A DNA stretch of 64,000 bases from Parus major (GCF_001522545.3 NC_031774.1:19186749-19250748); one strand, 5' to 3'. Counted from the first letter of the stretch, positions 23,014 through 36,496 are shown. The notes: a model not told the origin generated them from the sequence alone. Translations and numbers: made by a program.

Positions 23014-25920
23014 TTAGAGAATCTCCAAAGCAGCACAAAGGAGTTGAAATCTCTCTCTCCTGTGAAATATCAGAACCAGGAATGTTGAATGAAAAGGTTT
23101 TCTGTGGTGTGGCTGACCTGGGGCCATGCCAGCTGGCTGAGTTCTGAAACAATAACAAGGAAATAGGTCACTTTCACATAGTGTTTCTTTCACTTCTTAA
23201 CCCCCTAGCAGAGTGGTTTGTACTAATGCAAACCCCATAGTCATAATCTTGATAATGGATGCAAACCCCTAAAAGGCGAAGGGATAAGCAGCGTGCAATT
23301 CAGACCAGTTTAGAGACCAGAAAATAGAAAAGATGAAAAATCTGTCAGGAAAAGCCCATTTCCATGTGATTTTTATAAAATAATCCTTTGGCTCTCTAAC
23401 ACTCTGCCTTCTCCTGCAGCGCATATTGCACCCCAGCTTTATCATAATACATAAACCAAAAAGAGTTTAGATTTCAGATTGACTGTTTGGCCTATCAGCA
23501 TTTCTTTACAAGTGTCCTGAACACAGAACAAATCCTCTGTGCACCATCTACACTTTCTTTACAACAGCCTCCAGGAACCTATTTAATACATCATTCACTA
23601 TTCACCTGCAGACCATTTCACTCCAGTTTGTTTTCTTGTATATACATTTCAAGGATGCATCAACACACTGACGAGCTTTTTGTGCGATGGGCACTTTCAG
23701 CCATGTGTTTGAAACAGTATTTTACAAAGGTAGGTGAAATTGGCAGATTCTGTGCAGAGAAGGGTCAGTGTTCTGACTTTTTCTTCTTAATGATCCCGAG
23801 TTTATTAGTTGGATGGAGCAGTTCTCAGGCTTGACCACAGGTCCATGTCCCCTAAAAGTAATTTGATCTGAACCAGTGACTCCTAAAGAGAGTTGCAAAA
23901 CATATATCAGTCTCCATTGGCTGTAATAACCAATGCACTGTGTGCTGCTGCTTTGAAAAGAAAAAAAAAAAACCCTTCTTGCTATATGCTAGAATAAAGA
24001 ATGTGAAATACCTGCTTCTCACAAGCTCTCAGCACTGCTAATGATTTTACTATAATTTAGGCTTAAAAACCAGCAGAGCTTTACTGACATTTTCAACTAA
24101 CTGTGTGAGACTGCATTCCTACTGCCCTTAGAATTATTAATGGCAGAATCTTGTGGCTACCTGCACACCCTGAAAAAAATATTAATTTGCTTCATTTTCA
24201 ATGCATGTCTGCAAATGGATTCTAAAGTCCTGAAAGAGGTATTACTCTTTTGTTATATGGAACTACTATAGTATCTTTTTATTATGCAATTATGGAAAAA
24301 AAAGTTTAAATCACCACTACCTGTAATAAAAACGAAAGCTTTGGCTTTGTGGTTTTTTAAAATTTATTTTCTGCTTTGATTTTTTTTCTGTTTAAAAAGA
24401 GCAATAGAAGAGCAAATGTGAATCTGATTTGCTTAACGTGCCCTTTATGACCTCTGAAGGTCAGAGAACCAATTCAAACAACGAAATCACTAATGGCTGA
24501 CACTGAAGTATGTGCACAGAAGCAGCCTCTTTTATGAACCATAAACAGGACTTCTCTGCCTCTTAGAGGAGCTGCAGAATGCGGCCACAGCTTCTGTCAA
24601 ACGGGGAGCTGCAGTGAGCCAGAGGGTGAAGGCTGAGATTAGAGTCTTTTAGAGAGAGCAACAGGGTTGTACTTCATTTCATTAGCTCAGCACCGACATG
24701 ACAAGACTAAGGACAGTTGCTCAATGAGTTCATTGATACTGGAACATATGGAAGACTCTGTCTGTCACAATCTTATTACTGCAAGGATTTTGCTGTCCTT
24801 TGGACAGCTTTGGATGGACTTTAGAAAGCAAAGAGGATACAGCTGTTAAGCCTCACCTTTCACCTTGGCTGGGGAAGTTTCTGAGAGCACAGATGGTGCT
24901 CAGTTTCAAACCATGAATCACTGTCACAAAGTGTGTTACGTAAGGCTGTAGGGTAGGTTGATCCACCAAGCTGCTCTATCACTCTCCTTCCTCAGCAGCA
25001 CAGAGAAGGAGAAAATAAGATGGAAAAAAAGCACTCATGTGTCAAGGTGAAGTCAGTTTAATGAGGCAAAAGCAAACATTCTTTATGGAATTAAAGGAAA
25101 ACAAAAGGTTTATTCTCTATTTCAGGTATGTCCAGCCACTCCCTGGGAAATAGGGAGTGGTTGCTCTGTTAGACAAAGAATACAATAAGAAGTGCCACAA
25201 GTTCCTTGTCCCCTGGGTTTAAATACTCCAGATTCAGCTCTGGGCAGTGTTGTTACAACCTCATGTGTCTCTCAGATGATGTCCCTGGGAGTTCATGTAA
25301 TCACTGCTTTGCCCCTGTATTTTCAGTTAGTGCAAGTCCTTGAGGCCATAGAAAGGACAAGAAAGGCTTGCCTTAGGCCAGTGGTTGGTCTGGCCCCTTT
25401 CCAGGTCCCAAGAGGAAAATGCTGGGAAGCTCCCTTTCTCTTATGAGCTTCCCTGAAGAAGCGAGGGGGAAAGCACGGCCTAGTTTAAGGAACAACATAA
25501 GGAATGAAGTCAAACAATCCTCAAGCTGTTGGAGTAACACTTGCATTTCACTACAGAAGCGTAATCTGCAAAGGTATTGAGAAGAGCTGAAGTGCATGGT
25601 ATGAACCAAAGCAGAAAACACAAAACTTCCAGCTAATAAAAGTCACTCAGAGTTTCTGAGTACGATGAGCTCAGGCTGCTTTTCCTGTGAGGTTTTCGAA
25701 TGGAGCCCTACAGCAGCACCCTTGTATGGGTATTGGGGTGCAGAAGAAGCAAGTTGCAGCTGAGGAATGTATGTAGGGACAGCTGGCTAAAACCAAATTC
25801 TCTGTCATTACAGTTACTGCAGAATAAGATGTGTGGAGGAAATTGTGGCTATTGGTGTGGAGAGAATTAATCAGCTACTGGAAAAATTGACTCTTTAATA
25901 TGGTGAAAAATGCAATATTA

Positions 25921-26008
25921 CATATACACTATATAATATATATATATATATATACACTATATACTACATACTATATACTATATATTATATATATATAATA
26001 TACACTAT
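25921..26008. repeat. AT-rich dinucleotide tract
   Basis: About 88 bases of TATATA and ATATACTATATAC-type units, with interspersed CACTATA motifs near both ends. The tract is largely self-complementary, so it could extrude a cruciform. It is a typical unstable AT microsatellite. Confidence 0.9.
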
Positions 26009-29000
26009 GCTTTCCCTTGTTGACAAAAGTGCATGTGTCAGATTGGCCAGCACACTGAAGTGTCTTTGATTAATTTAAATGAATCCAAAGGGTTAGGAGC
26101 CAGACAGATGATTTTGGTCTGGGCTTTCACAATAAAATTATAAAATAAATTTACTATTATTACTTTACCACTATACATAGAAAATGTTTTGCTCTTCCAA
26201 TTCACTGAAAACAATAGTTAAATCAACCATTTTTTGTGTCCAGATAGGTCTTCTCATGAATCACTGTTTCAAAGTAATAAATCAGCTTTCATAGTTAAAA
26301 CACACAATAAACTGAGCTTCTGAATTTCTCGATGATGATATGGTTATGTTAATTTTTTCTGAAAAACTTGATTTACTTCTATTAACTGTCTTTCCTTTTC
26401 AACCTATACACTTAATAATAGCAGTTTTTATAATGTTCATACATGTTATGTGCACGCAAGACTTTTGTTTCCAAAGTTTTCCTTGAAACTACAAAAAAAC
26501 TTGGCCTCACAGCACATCTGAAACTGTATTACAAAGTCATGAGACAAAGTGCAGGAAATCAAAGGGCTGGATTTTCAAAGCTCCTTTTGATAAACTAAGT
26601 GGAGACAATTTACCTAATTACTTTTCTCTATGTTTTAAATTCTATTAATTGTTTTCCACCACATCTGCTCTCTAGTGTGACATAGATTACTCTTAACAGG
26701 AAGCAGTAGCAGAAGATGAAAGGAAGAAAAAACCCAATTGAACATTCTGTGATCTTTACAAGTAGCTACATTTGCAAGTAAAATCACAGTGTATGAAATC
26801 ACATGGCCAGAAGATTTCTTTTGTACTCTCCATGTCCAGTTATGTAATACACATTTTAATGTATTAAATTAACTTTGTGCAGAGGGCCAGCACTTGACCA
26901 ATGTTCCACTTAGATGTCACTTAAGCTCTGGCCACCTCTGTCCTTTCCTACAGCCTGTTGTATATGAGTCAATCTAGCTCAAGAGGGAATAGCTAACCTC
27001 ATTATTAGGAGAAAGGACAAAGTAAAATTTGGAATAATAATGGACCAAAATATGACCGACTAATTTCAAAGTGATCTTAATAGCTTTTGTGCAGGAAACA
27101 AATTCTTTAATTTGCCATGGGAGTGGGTTTCTTCTGCTTTTATAATGTAAAAAGTCATGAGAAGTTTTTTTTTTCCCAAGCAATGACCAAAGATTTTGAT
27201 ATGGCTGTGACACTGTATCAATAGAGAAATGAAAACAGGGTAGGGACAGATAAGTGTATGTAATGGTCCCTATAAATAATTTTGACATCTTTTCATGCTT
27301 TTTTTATCTGGTGATAATTTAAGAGATCTATCAGATAATTACATAAATATATGAGATGTGCTACCCGTCCAAGGAAAAGGTTAGTGCCATCGTAGGCCAC
27401 GTAAATCTTCTTTTATGAAAAGGAACGCAAATGAAATGATCACCTAAGTCAAGGTTTTATAAAATATTGACTAGGATTATGTTTGCTGTGGGAGTAATTT
27501 TATTTTAATCCCTCATTTGAGATTCTATTCCTATGTACATTAGATGATCAATCAAGAGATGTCATTGAACAGCAGGTGGGAATAAGGTCAAAACTGCAAT
27601 ATGCTTATATTAAAAATTATTGAATATTTGTTGTATAGACTTGCAAATAATGGGAAAGATCCTTATGTTCTGCTGATCCTTCTGTTCCTCATCGCTCCAG
27701 CTGTGTGGGAAATGGAGAATATGTTGCTCCCAAGGAATGGCAAAATTGACTCCAGACAACACTTGTTCCCAATATGTGATATAATTGCTACTACTTAATT
27801 TATTTTGAAATAGATCGGAATTTTAATTCATTAAAGGATATTTTTTAAGAGATCACAACATTTTTTTATTTATTGAAAATCCAGGACTTGTTTTGATTTT
27901 CTTTAATAAATGAGGTGACTCCTTCCCATTTAAGGCCCGAATCTTCTCATAAAGTTGACTTTCATTGCTGTTGCATGTCTGTACATTGCTGAATGCAAAA
28001 TATTCCTTTCCAAATAAAACATTTGATTTGCTAGTAAGTGCAAATAAATATGTAAGTAAAACATAAATCTCTCACTGTTCTGGAGTTGTGTGGAATGTGA
28101 AATGAAAGCATTCATCTTTAACCTTTTCTGTCTGTTTTAGAGAAAAGCGTTTCAAGAAACCCAAAAGAAAATAAAATCAATGCAGAATAGGAAAGGGGGA
28201 GTAAGTAGGTTCAAATAAAATCAACTTCATCAGCAGTTTCTGAGACCTGAGTTTGGCTTTGTAATCCTGGTGGTTTCACAATTCTTGCAAAGGCCTGTCC
28301 CTCTATCAGGGTACTGCAAACACAAAACAGTTAAATGTGTTGGCAGCCCAATTAATGTTTTGAGTTGCAGGGAATTTTACCTGGGTGTAGCCCTAAATGC
28401 AGGTTCAAAATAGGGAGAGAGAGGGAAATTTTGGCTTTCACTTGAATGCAGTCTTTACCAGTGAGATGCAAACTTGCATATCTTAGTTCATTTAGACAAG
28501 TTTGACATTTGGATGAGGAACTTTTAAACCCTGAAAATTCAGTGTTGAATTCTCTGCAGTACCTCCCACAGCAAATTTCCAAGTGAGAATTCTAAGAAAA
28601 AGTGAATCTCTGCACAAAAGTTTTTGCAAGTGTAACAAACCGGGTCTTGCAGCCTAAACAAAGCCCAATAGAGAGCCAGCAACAGGAGAGTTTTAGTACT
28701 TAGCTGACAATCAGCTTTGTATGTGTGACTTCAGTGTGCTGTATCTCATCTTCTTATTTTGAAAAAAAGAAAAAAAAGTAGCTAATAATACTTAAAAGGC
28801 TGTTTTGAAAATTAATTGAAGTATGTATAGCAGCAGTAAAACACCTTAACATCACATGTCACTGCCAAGTGCTATTGTTGTTATTGTGGGATGAACAATA
28901 GCAGCAGCCAGAGACTGGACCAATCCAGGACTAAAAATATCTAGGGATAAAGACTTCCAGAAGCTTCAAAAGAAGCAGTCACCACAGCTCGTGGCAGTAC

Positions 29001-30850
29001 ACCAGGAGAACTTCCCAAAGCATCAGTGCCTTTCTCAGTTAACAGCTTCACATAGGTTACTCATTAGGCTTTCACTTGAACAAAACCAGAAAGAGGAGCT
29101 TTTTTGTGAAAATTCCTTTACAAAAATAAAGTTCATATATTTTCTTGACAAAAGCATACAAAAGAGTTCTCCTTAAACCTACCCACTCTTTATTTTCACC
29201 TGTAATCATTCTGGGAATTTTCCTCACCCTGCTATCTGCCATGGGTTTGTAATTATTGTCTGTCACATAATAATTTGTATGCAAAGTTTCCCTGCGTTAA
29301 AAATTGCTGGATAAAAGTTTTTATGATTGACCTACATTTGACACAGCTGTGTAGGTGCATTATAATCAATAAAATTCTAAATTATAGGAGAATGTATTTT
29401 TTCTGACTGTAATGACAACGAAGAGGCAAATCATTAGTGTTTATTAAAAGTGTGTAGTTTAGAGAAATAGTGCTGATAACTACACAATGCAAAAAAACAT
29501 TCCACAGACATGCCAGAGCAGTCCTGAAAGCTGTGGCTTCACTTCACGTGAAGTTAATAACACCTGCCTCAATAACTCACTGAAATACCCATATTTCTTT
29601 CTCTTCTGAAATTATTGCTCTCCTTTATGCCATACTACAAGACAGACAATATATTTTCTTCCCCTTCATATGACTGAAATTTGAATTACATTTCACAATT
29701 GCAACAGATTTAATTTTGATCCTTGCATGCCTGCATTTGGCTAAGAGATACGGAGAAATTTAAAATGATCCAGATTGTGTCTGCAGGGTTTTTAGTACAG
29801 TGGAGACTTGGTTAAGGGTGGACAGCACACAGGATTGGATGCTTTAGAGTATACTTTGTGCATATGCAAAGGTACACACATACAGGCTATCAGTTTGCAA
29901 ACTGTATTTCTTGGGCTTTTGCCTGCAGTGCTGTAACACTACTAAATGGTGCTGGTAAGTGTAGGTACCTTCCCAAGTCACATTAGACACTTCATATGAC
30001 TTTTTTACTTTTGTCATGTTTTTAGGTGATAGTGTATAAGGGCACCATTTCAGGAGTAAAGCACTTGAACTCACAGTGCCACAGCCCAACTTCTGCATAA
30101 AACCACATTTTAATGGATGATGGTGAATTGTGGAAATCCATTAATGTATTGTTATCTAAGGGCAGAAACAACTTGGTTTTGGAATGTTAAAGGAACCATC
30201 AATAGTATATCTATTCATCCCTTCTCTGAAGTTCCTTTTTCCCCCCAAAAATTATGGAAGTTCTACAATACCTTCAACATGATTTTTCATTGTCCAATGC
30301 AATTGAGCAATTATTCACAAGAGGCATTCCTATTGTAAGGGAAATTCTGAACAACTAATTGGGGCATGATTTACATATAATTTTGAATAGTGGAAATGAA
30401 AGATATGCCCATTTTATTAGGCGTATAAAAAAATGCTGAAGCTCTTAGAAAAACCTTACACATATCTCAAACAACCTTGAAGGATCCTTCTGTCTCCTTC
30501 TTTGAAAGCACTCCTTAAAATGACATTTAAATCCTCCAAACCAGTTAAAGATTTAATTCCATGTACTCTGTGTTGCAATAATCCAATTATTCTGTGTCTA
30601 ATAATTACTTAAATGGAAGAAAAGGAACTTGATACTTATTACTATCTAGATACATGAAGGAAAACTCCATCCTTGGTTATGTTTTAAATATTGACCTTTT
30701 CATTTTATGTGATGATTGGACTGGTTTGGAGACTGTGAGCACCTATTAGCTATGAGGTTTAATTACCAGTTTAATAGGGAGACAGCATTTCCCCAATATT
30801 TACAGTATTAATAATTTTTTTCCAGGACTACTGTGTAAAACATAAAGCTA

Positions 30851-30904
30851 AAACAAACAAACAAACAAACAAAAACAAAAAAAAAGGAAAAAAAGAAAAA
30901 AAAC
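30851..30904. repeat. (CAAA)n and A-rich tract
   Basis: Five CAAA units grade into A runs broken by single C or G residues. This is simple-sequence DNA. No retroposon body is recognisable immediately upstream, so I do not call it a poly-A tail. Confidence 0.9.
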
Positions 30905-31394
30905 ATCCCAGAGAAAATTTGATTTGGTTTTATGGACGTGAAACGAAACTATTTTCATGACATATTCTCCTGGAATGTACAGATAAATTCAGAGTAATGG
31001 CTGCACTGCTCTGTATTATGTTATCTCTCCAGGTTTTGGTTGTCAGCAACAGAGTTTTATATAAATTTCAACCACTGAGTCAAATTCTGAGCTCTCTACT
31101 CATTTTTTTTTTCTGAGACCTTTATTGAAAATATCCTATTAAATAAGGTGTCTGAATGGTTATGCATTGATGTAATAAAAATGTTCTAAAAATATAAATT
31201 TAGTATGCATTATGTCACATTAGAGCCCCTTTCTGAGTCCTTTGGTTAACAAGTACATAATATTTGCCTTAGCATAAATCCTTATTTTGGAGGAAGTTTT
31301 AAGACCTCTGTGGATAATCAGGCTCAGCAGGTCTGCATGGACAGCTATTCCTTTAGGGTCACACTGTAGCTGTCTGCTACATCTGCAATGATTG

Positions 31395-31815
31395 AGTGAT
31401 TATTTGGAAGGAGGATCCAGGGAACTACAGGTCTGTCAGCCAGACCTCAGTGCCAGGGAAGGTCATGGAGCAGATTGTCCTCGGTGTGTTCACACAGGAT
31501 GTGCAGGGAACCAGGGGATCAGGCCCAGCCAGCATGGGTTTGGGAAAGGGAGGTCCTGCTTGACCAACCTGATCTCCTATGACAAGGTGACCTGTTTAGT
31601 GAATGAGGGAAAGGCTGTGGATGTTGTCTACCTTGGCTTTAGTAAAGCCTTTGACAGCATTTCCCACAGCATCCTCCTGGAGAAGCTGGCTGCTCATGGC
31701 TTGGACAGGTGAACTGTTCACTGGGTTAGAAACTGGCTGGATGGCTGGGCCCAGAGAATGATTGAATTGGAGTTCAATCCAGTCAGGCTGGCAGCTGGTG
31801 GTGCTCCCCAGGGCT
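31395..31815 (+). pseudogene. CR1 reverse transcriptase fragment
   Basis: This is the coding remnant within the CR1 copy. It spans the reverse transcriptase region around the SQHGF motif to the VDVVYLGFSKAFD block. The usual D of the YLDFSKAF motif is G here, at a position that normally contributes to the polymerase active site. The frame stops after about 106 codons, while intact CR1 ORF2 proteins run to many hundreds of residues. No YVDD-type catalytic motif remains, because that region falls in the deletion. Non-functional. Confidence 0.88.
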
Positions 31816-32158
31816 CATTTGGTTTAGCTTGAAAGGAGGTTGTAATGAGGAGGGGACCATTCTCCCAGGTAATGAGTGATAGGAGAAGAGGAAATGGCCT
31901 CAAGTTGCTCTATGGGAGGTTTAGATTGGATATTGGAAAATATTTCCTCACTGAAAGGGTATTTGGGCCTTGAACCAGGCTACTCAGGAAAGTGGTGGAA
32001 TCACCATCCCTTGCAAACGTTGAACAAACGTGGATGAGGCCCTTGGATCCCTTGTGGACACTGTTTAGTGCTGAACATGGCAGTGCTGGGTTAATGGTTG
32101 CATTTCATGATCTTAGAGACATTTTCCAACCTAAATGATTCTATGTTCCTATAATTAA
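31395..32158 (+). mobile_element. CR1 LINE copy, internally deleted
   Basis: The left part (about 31395-31815) matches CR1 ORF2 reverse transcriptase. The frame at 31392-31712 contains NQGIRPSQHGFGKGRSCLTN, DVVYLGFSKAFDSISHSILL and EKLAAHGLD, which are characteristic of CR1 reverse transcriptases. From about 31820 the sequence jumps to the CR1 3' region (GAGGAAATGGCCTCAAGTTG, GGGAGGTTTAGATTGGATAT) and ends near 32150 at ACCTAAATGATTCTATGTTCC. The later part of the polymerase and adjacent sequence is therefore missing. The copy is 5'-truncated, and the frame is broken by a stop after the HGLDR segment, so it is dead. Confidence 0.93.
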
Positions 32159-35100
32159 GTCAGAGATGCAGAGTTAAGGATGGGAAGGAAAGAGTGGCAT
32201 CCACTTAAAACACATTAGGAGCAAGGAATCTGTATGCCTGGCTGAAGACACCTCTACATCACCAAGAGGAATCGTGACATGGTGAGCAATTAAAAAAGTG
32301 AGTGAAGTATCTCAGCAGCCCAAGAAAAAAATTCTTTCAGTCCCTGTTGTAGAAGCCATTGGGGAAATTCCTATTCCAAGGACACTTTTTAAATGGAAAT
32401 AACAGCATGGTCTTGACAGAGATTGAAGTCTCAGAGGAGGAAGTTATGGAGCAGCTCAGCAACTAGGACAGCAGAATATTCATTTGAGAGGCCTGAAGTA
32501 AGTGTGAAATAGCAGAGTTAATGAAAAGAAATTTTTCCTTAAAATGCTAACTGTGCTTTAAATAGGAAAGCCACTTATTTGCTTCCTCTGATTGAAACAG
32601 GACCCAGGGAAAATCCTGCAAATTACACTTTGGCAAATTGTAATTTTGCTCAGGGGAATGCCCTGAAAAGCCTAATTAAAGAGTAAGGTAAGTAAGTGTA
32701 ACCTGATATAATCATGCCAATCCTGCTCCTCTAAGGAAAAGTGTGACTCAGTTATCATGCAGAGTTGTTTGAAACAGTTAACAAAGTGGAGAGATAGTGG
32801 TGAATGTAATAGATCACTGCACTGCTGACAAAGATAAACTCTTAAAACAGGCACAAAAAACTTTTTAAATGTCCACAGGGACAGTTATGACAACAAACTA
32901 CCAAGATAACCTATGGAATATAATGTGGAACTTCCTGTGATGTCCAATATTTTCCTCACATATTTTTCTTTGCATGTGTTGTGTAGATATATGTAGATGT
33001 TATGAACAACATCTTAATGGCATACACAATTATATGAATACACCATACATACAACAAACATGTACTTTGTGTAAATGTCAGGCTGAAAGGGAAGGTGCAC
33101 TGGGAATACATTAGATTTTCCTAAATGTGACAAGGAATTTTCTTGGGGTACAAGATTGCAGGACATTCTTTGTGTCAGTAGACAACTCATAGATATTGCA
33201 ATGTTGATGTGAAAAAGAAATCTGAAATCATCCTTAAGAGCTTATATTTTGGATGTGAACAATTGATTAGCCAATGCTCAAGAGTGATCTGACAAAGCTT
33301 AGAAAACATGGCTAAATATTTGTACCTCGCAGTGAAAAATGAGATTTTAAAAAATCATGAACAACAGCATACTTTCAGAAGCAGAATTTCTGACACCCAT
33401 TTTCACAAAACAGACTTTACATCTCTTAATATTTACCAAGATATTTTATGAACAGTGAAAGGTCTAATAAAAAAAAAAAAAAAAAAAAAACCAAACTAAG
33501 CAACCAACCAACCAAAAAAGCCCCAAACCTTCCCTAAAAAAAAATAAAAATTTACTGTCCTGTTGTAAAGAATCAGATACTCATTCCTTGACAGGTCTTC
33601 TTACTCATCAAAACCATACTTCTAGATGACTTAAAACAGAAGCTTCTCTCTACATTAACATATCCTTCCAGTTCCAGGAAGACATATTGCTCTGTCTTTA
33701 TAAACCCAGTTAATGAGTTTGTGATTGACAGAAGTTAAAGTGAAGGAAATTACTCTATATTCAGGCCTGTGCTGTTAAATATCATGGCATTTCCTTGCCC
33801 TCAGTCCTCCCTTTCATTTCTCTGTGTAACCAAACAGGACAGGGTAAGGTTTTTCCTAAAAGGAACATGGGGAGTTTTGCTGGAGCTGATAAACCTCACT
33901 CTGTGCTTGCTGTGAGTGACAGGGATGGTGTATAGCAAGGTCCTTGGCTTTGACCAGCTCTTCCCAACAGCAATCAAGCATTAGGTGCAGCAGACCATCT
34001 GGGCACAGCCTTGGAGGATCTCAGCAGCCCAGGACTGGCAGGAGTTTCACAGGGATGAAAGAAAGAAAGTGGAACAATCCCCCTTGTATTGCTCCTTGTC
34101 CCCTCTCTTTTTTCTTGCCTGTCACAAAGGGACTGTCTCGTGAGAAATATACTGCCAAATACAAGGACAGTGTTGCAGTGAGGATGGAGAACAAGTAATG
34201 GAAAAATGTGAGATGAAAAAGAAGAACTGCATGACCTTAAGAAGTGCAGTAGTGCAAATGGGATCAAATACAATAGTACTAAAGTGAAAGATCATATGGT
34301 GAGGAGGAAATGGAATTTCTGCTATAACCTGGGAGCTGATCAGCCAAAAGTGACAGAATGGAAGAAAGATATAGGGATATGAATCAGTCACAGAGTGTCC
34401 CTGAGCAAGCAGCATGATGTAGCTGTAAGAGAAGATTAATTTTGTACTTGGGAATATCAGAAATGATGTCTGGCACAGAACTGCATACTACTTATTTTGT
34501 ACAAGACTCTGGTAAGGATTTGTGTATATAATTCTAGCTACATTTTTTTTCAGGAAAAATGAGGGAGGAAGTAGGAATTTAAGCTAAAGGATGGTGGCAG
34601 TATCACAAATGGTCCAGCTTTGGTCTCCCAATCTGTGTCTCTGAATGAAGGGGGAATGAACAGCTTTGCTCTAGTAGTATATACTATTTTTTTCCCCGAA
34701 TCTGTGTATAGAGCATGGAATTTAAAGCAGTATTTTCACTGGATTGATTTTATATGTCTCAGTAAAGCCTTATAATGCACAAATGTTGCAGTTGAATTTT
34801 AAGCAATAGAGGCAAGACTAAGCTCCAGATGACCTAACTTTCTCACCAAAGGTTGGTACTGCTCAGACAGTGTCTCATTTCCCTGGGATGAAAACAGGTG
34901 CAGTTATTAAATACCCTCTGGTTTAAGGGTGTGTTTTCTTGGGGCAACTTCTATTTGGAATAAATACCATTTAATTAGCTGCCACCTTTCTCTTCCCATT
35001 GTGGGCCATTTTTGAATGAGGGCAATTCAAAGAAATCTAGACAAGAGTTAATCTCAAAACAAGTACCCATAAAGACAAATCAATATTATCACTCTTTTCA

Positions 35101-35623
35101 AGCTATTTAAACAAATGCCTGTAGTTAACATGATATCAACAAATCCTGAGAATAAGGTGATTTAATCTGTCTGACATTTAACAGTCCTTTTTTTTTTTTT
35201 CTGCTGATCTGTCAGTCCATGACCTTGAAATTATTATTACTCAGACTCTAGTAAACTCTAAGTCATTATGGTTTCTTTTCTCTGCAGGCAGCAGATATTT
35301 GGGGTTTTTTTTTTAAGTTTTCAATGTTGAAGTTTATAATTAATGTAATTTAAATTGAAAGGCACATAATTTTAGTACAGTGAGTAGAAGAAAATTTTAT
35401 ATATTTTTTGTGCCCCAGAGCTTGAAGGTCTAGGTTTTGGAAAAGACTTGATTTTATAATCATCTGACTCTAGTGGCAGAAAAATTTAACTTATTTTGAC
35501 ATAATCACATCAGTGAAAGGTGGATTTTTAATGGAATTATTTGGTAAAGAAGAAACTTAGAGCTCTCTGGTGTTTAAGATGGAAATCCAAACTTATGGCT
35601 TTGCAAAAAAAAGTAACACTCAC
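32159..35623. other. AT-rich non-coding stretch
   Basis: No gene is recognisable. It holds the poly-A/CCAA tract at 33469-33525, T runs near 35190 and 35305, and short open frames on both strands around 33944-34415 with no known motif. Nothing here suggests an RNA gene. Confidence 0.6.
33469..33525. repeat. Poly-A run and CCAA-rich tract
   Basis: A 22-base A run following CTAAT is followed by CCAAACTAAGCAACCAACC and more A-rich sequence. It could be the tail of an ancient retroposed sequence, but nothing identifiable lies upstream. Treat as low-complexity DNA. Confidence 0.8.
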
Positions 35624-35882
35624 ATGATCTCAGAAAAAATATTGCAGTCATAGCCTTTGGCATGGCTGCCGCCAAGGTCAGAAGAAATTCCTGGTGTTTT
35701 AACCCATGTTAAGTGAATGGTCATGAGGCAAGTTGCTGTAGCGTTGTCACCCATGTCTCGCAATCTTTGTGACTGATAGAGCCAAGTGTGGTCTTGGAAT
35801 GGTGGGATGGTGAACCAAATTATTTTCACTTTTCTGGTATCAGTGTAGGCTTGTAGAGGTAAAGTACACAGCGAGGATGTGG
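35624..35882 (-). other. Candidate internal exon (unidentified)
   Basis: On the minus strand a fully open frame of 259 bases is bracketed by a strong acceptor (a T/C-rich tract with TTCTTCTTTCTGCAG) and a consensus donor (AT/GTGAGT). Only one frame is open throughout. Its product includes a WFTIPPFQDHTWLYQSQRLR segment, an N-glycosylation-type NAT site and ends near DLGGSHAKGYDCNIFSEI. The exon would start in phase 1 and end in phase 2. No known domain is recognised. Of the candidate exons in this window it has the best pair of splice signals, but several frames of this length are expected by chance, so it remains tentative. Confidence 0.22.
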
Positions 35883-36454
35883 CTGCAGAAAGAAGAAAAT
35901 GACTTCTGCACCAGTACAGAGCAATAAGACCCTGTTTGATAGTGAAACCCACCCTGCAGAGCTCTAACATTCATTGGCAATTGCATGCAATACAACCTTG
36001 AGAGAAAATTGTGTTATTCACTCAGCACAGATGGTACCTTAGCAGGCAAAATCAAAATCAAAGAGAACTTACCTTACTTGAGAACTTTCAGTACTTTTGA
36101 CAATTCAGAAGAAGAAAACTTGAAATTTCTTATCATGCTTGTTGTGGATAAGGGATAGTATTCAGAGAACTTGACAATATGGAAGAGAATTCAATGGGAA
36201 TTTTTATTTTCACAGTGGATCAGTGAAATCTGTATTGCTGTATTCTTCCCAGACAAAGATTGCTTGTTTGGTTTTTCTTTTTAATGGAGGAATTTCAGTA
36301 AAAAGATATGAAAATGCATTCTGGAATTTGTGTTTAGAAAAGCCCTTGGATAGTAATGTACTTACTCTGTTTTCACCTCTGTGTTTTAACATCCAGATGG
36401 TCAGGGTGATGGCTTTGAAATAGTTGCTGAATAATGCATTTGTCAGATAATATT

Positions 36455-36496
36455 CAGTTCAGTGTTTGCACTGAACTGTTGAGTTGTATTCTCAAC
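36455..36496. repeat. Two adjacent perfect hairpins
   Basis: CAGTTCAGTG and CACTGAACTG form a perfect ten-base stem with the four-base loop TTTG (36455-36478). A second stem, GTTGAG with CTCAAC and a seven-base loop, begins at the last base of the first and ends at 36496. No T run follows as in a terminator, and the stems are too short for a classic microRNA precursor. Confidence 0.6.

Larger units (their letters stand above)
23014..31394. other. AT-rich non-coding stretch
   Basis: No gene recognised. It contains the long AT tract at 25921-26008, short A runs (about 23957 and 28760) and the CAAA/poly-A tract at 30851-30904. A short block at about 27360-27420 keeps three CpG dinucleotides in a CpG-poor background. 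All open frames are short and without recognisable motifs. Confidence 0.6.

Noticed and set aside
33440..33490. AATAAA-like sequence followed by a 22-base A run, possible processed pseudogene tail
   Set aside because: No gene-like sequence lies upstream and no target-site duplication was seen.
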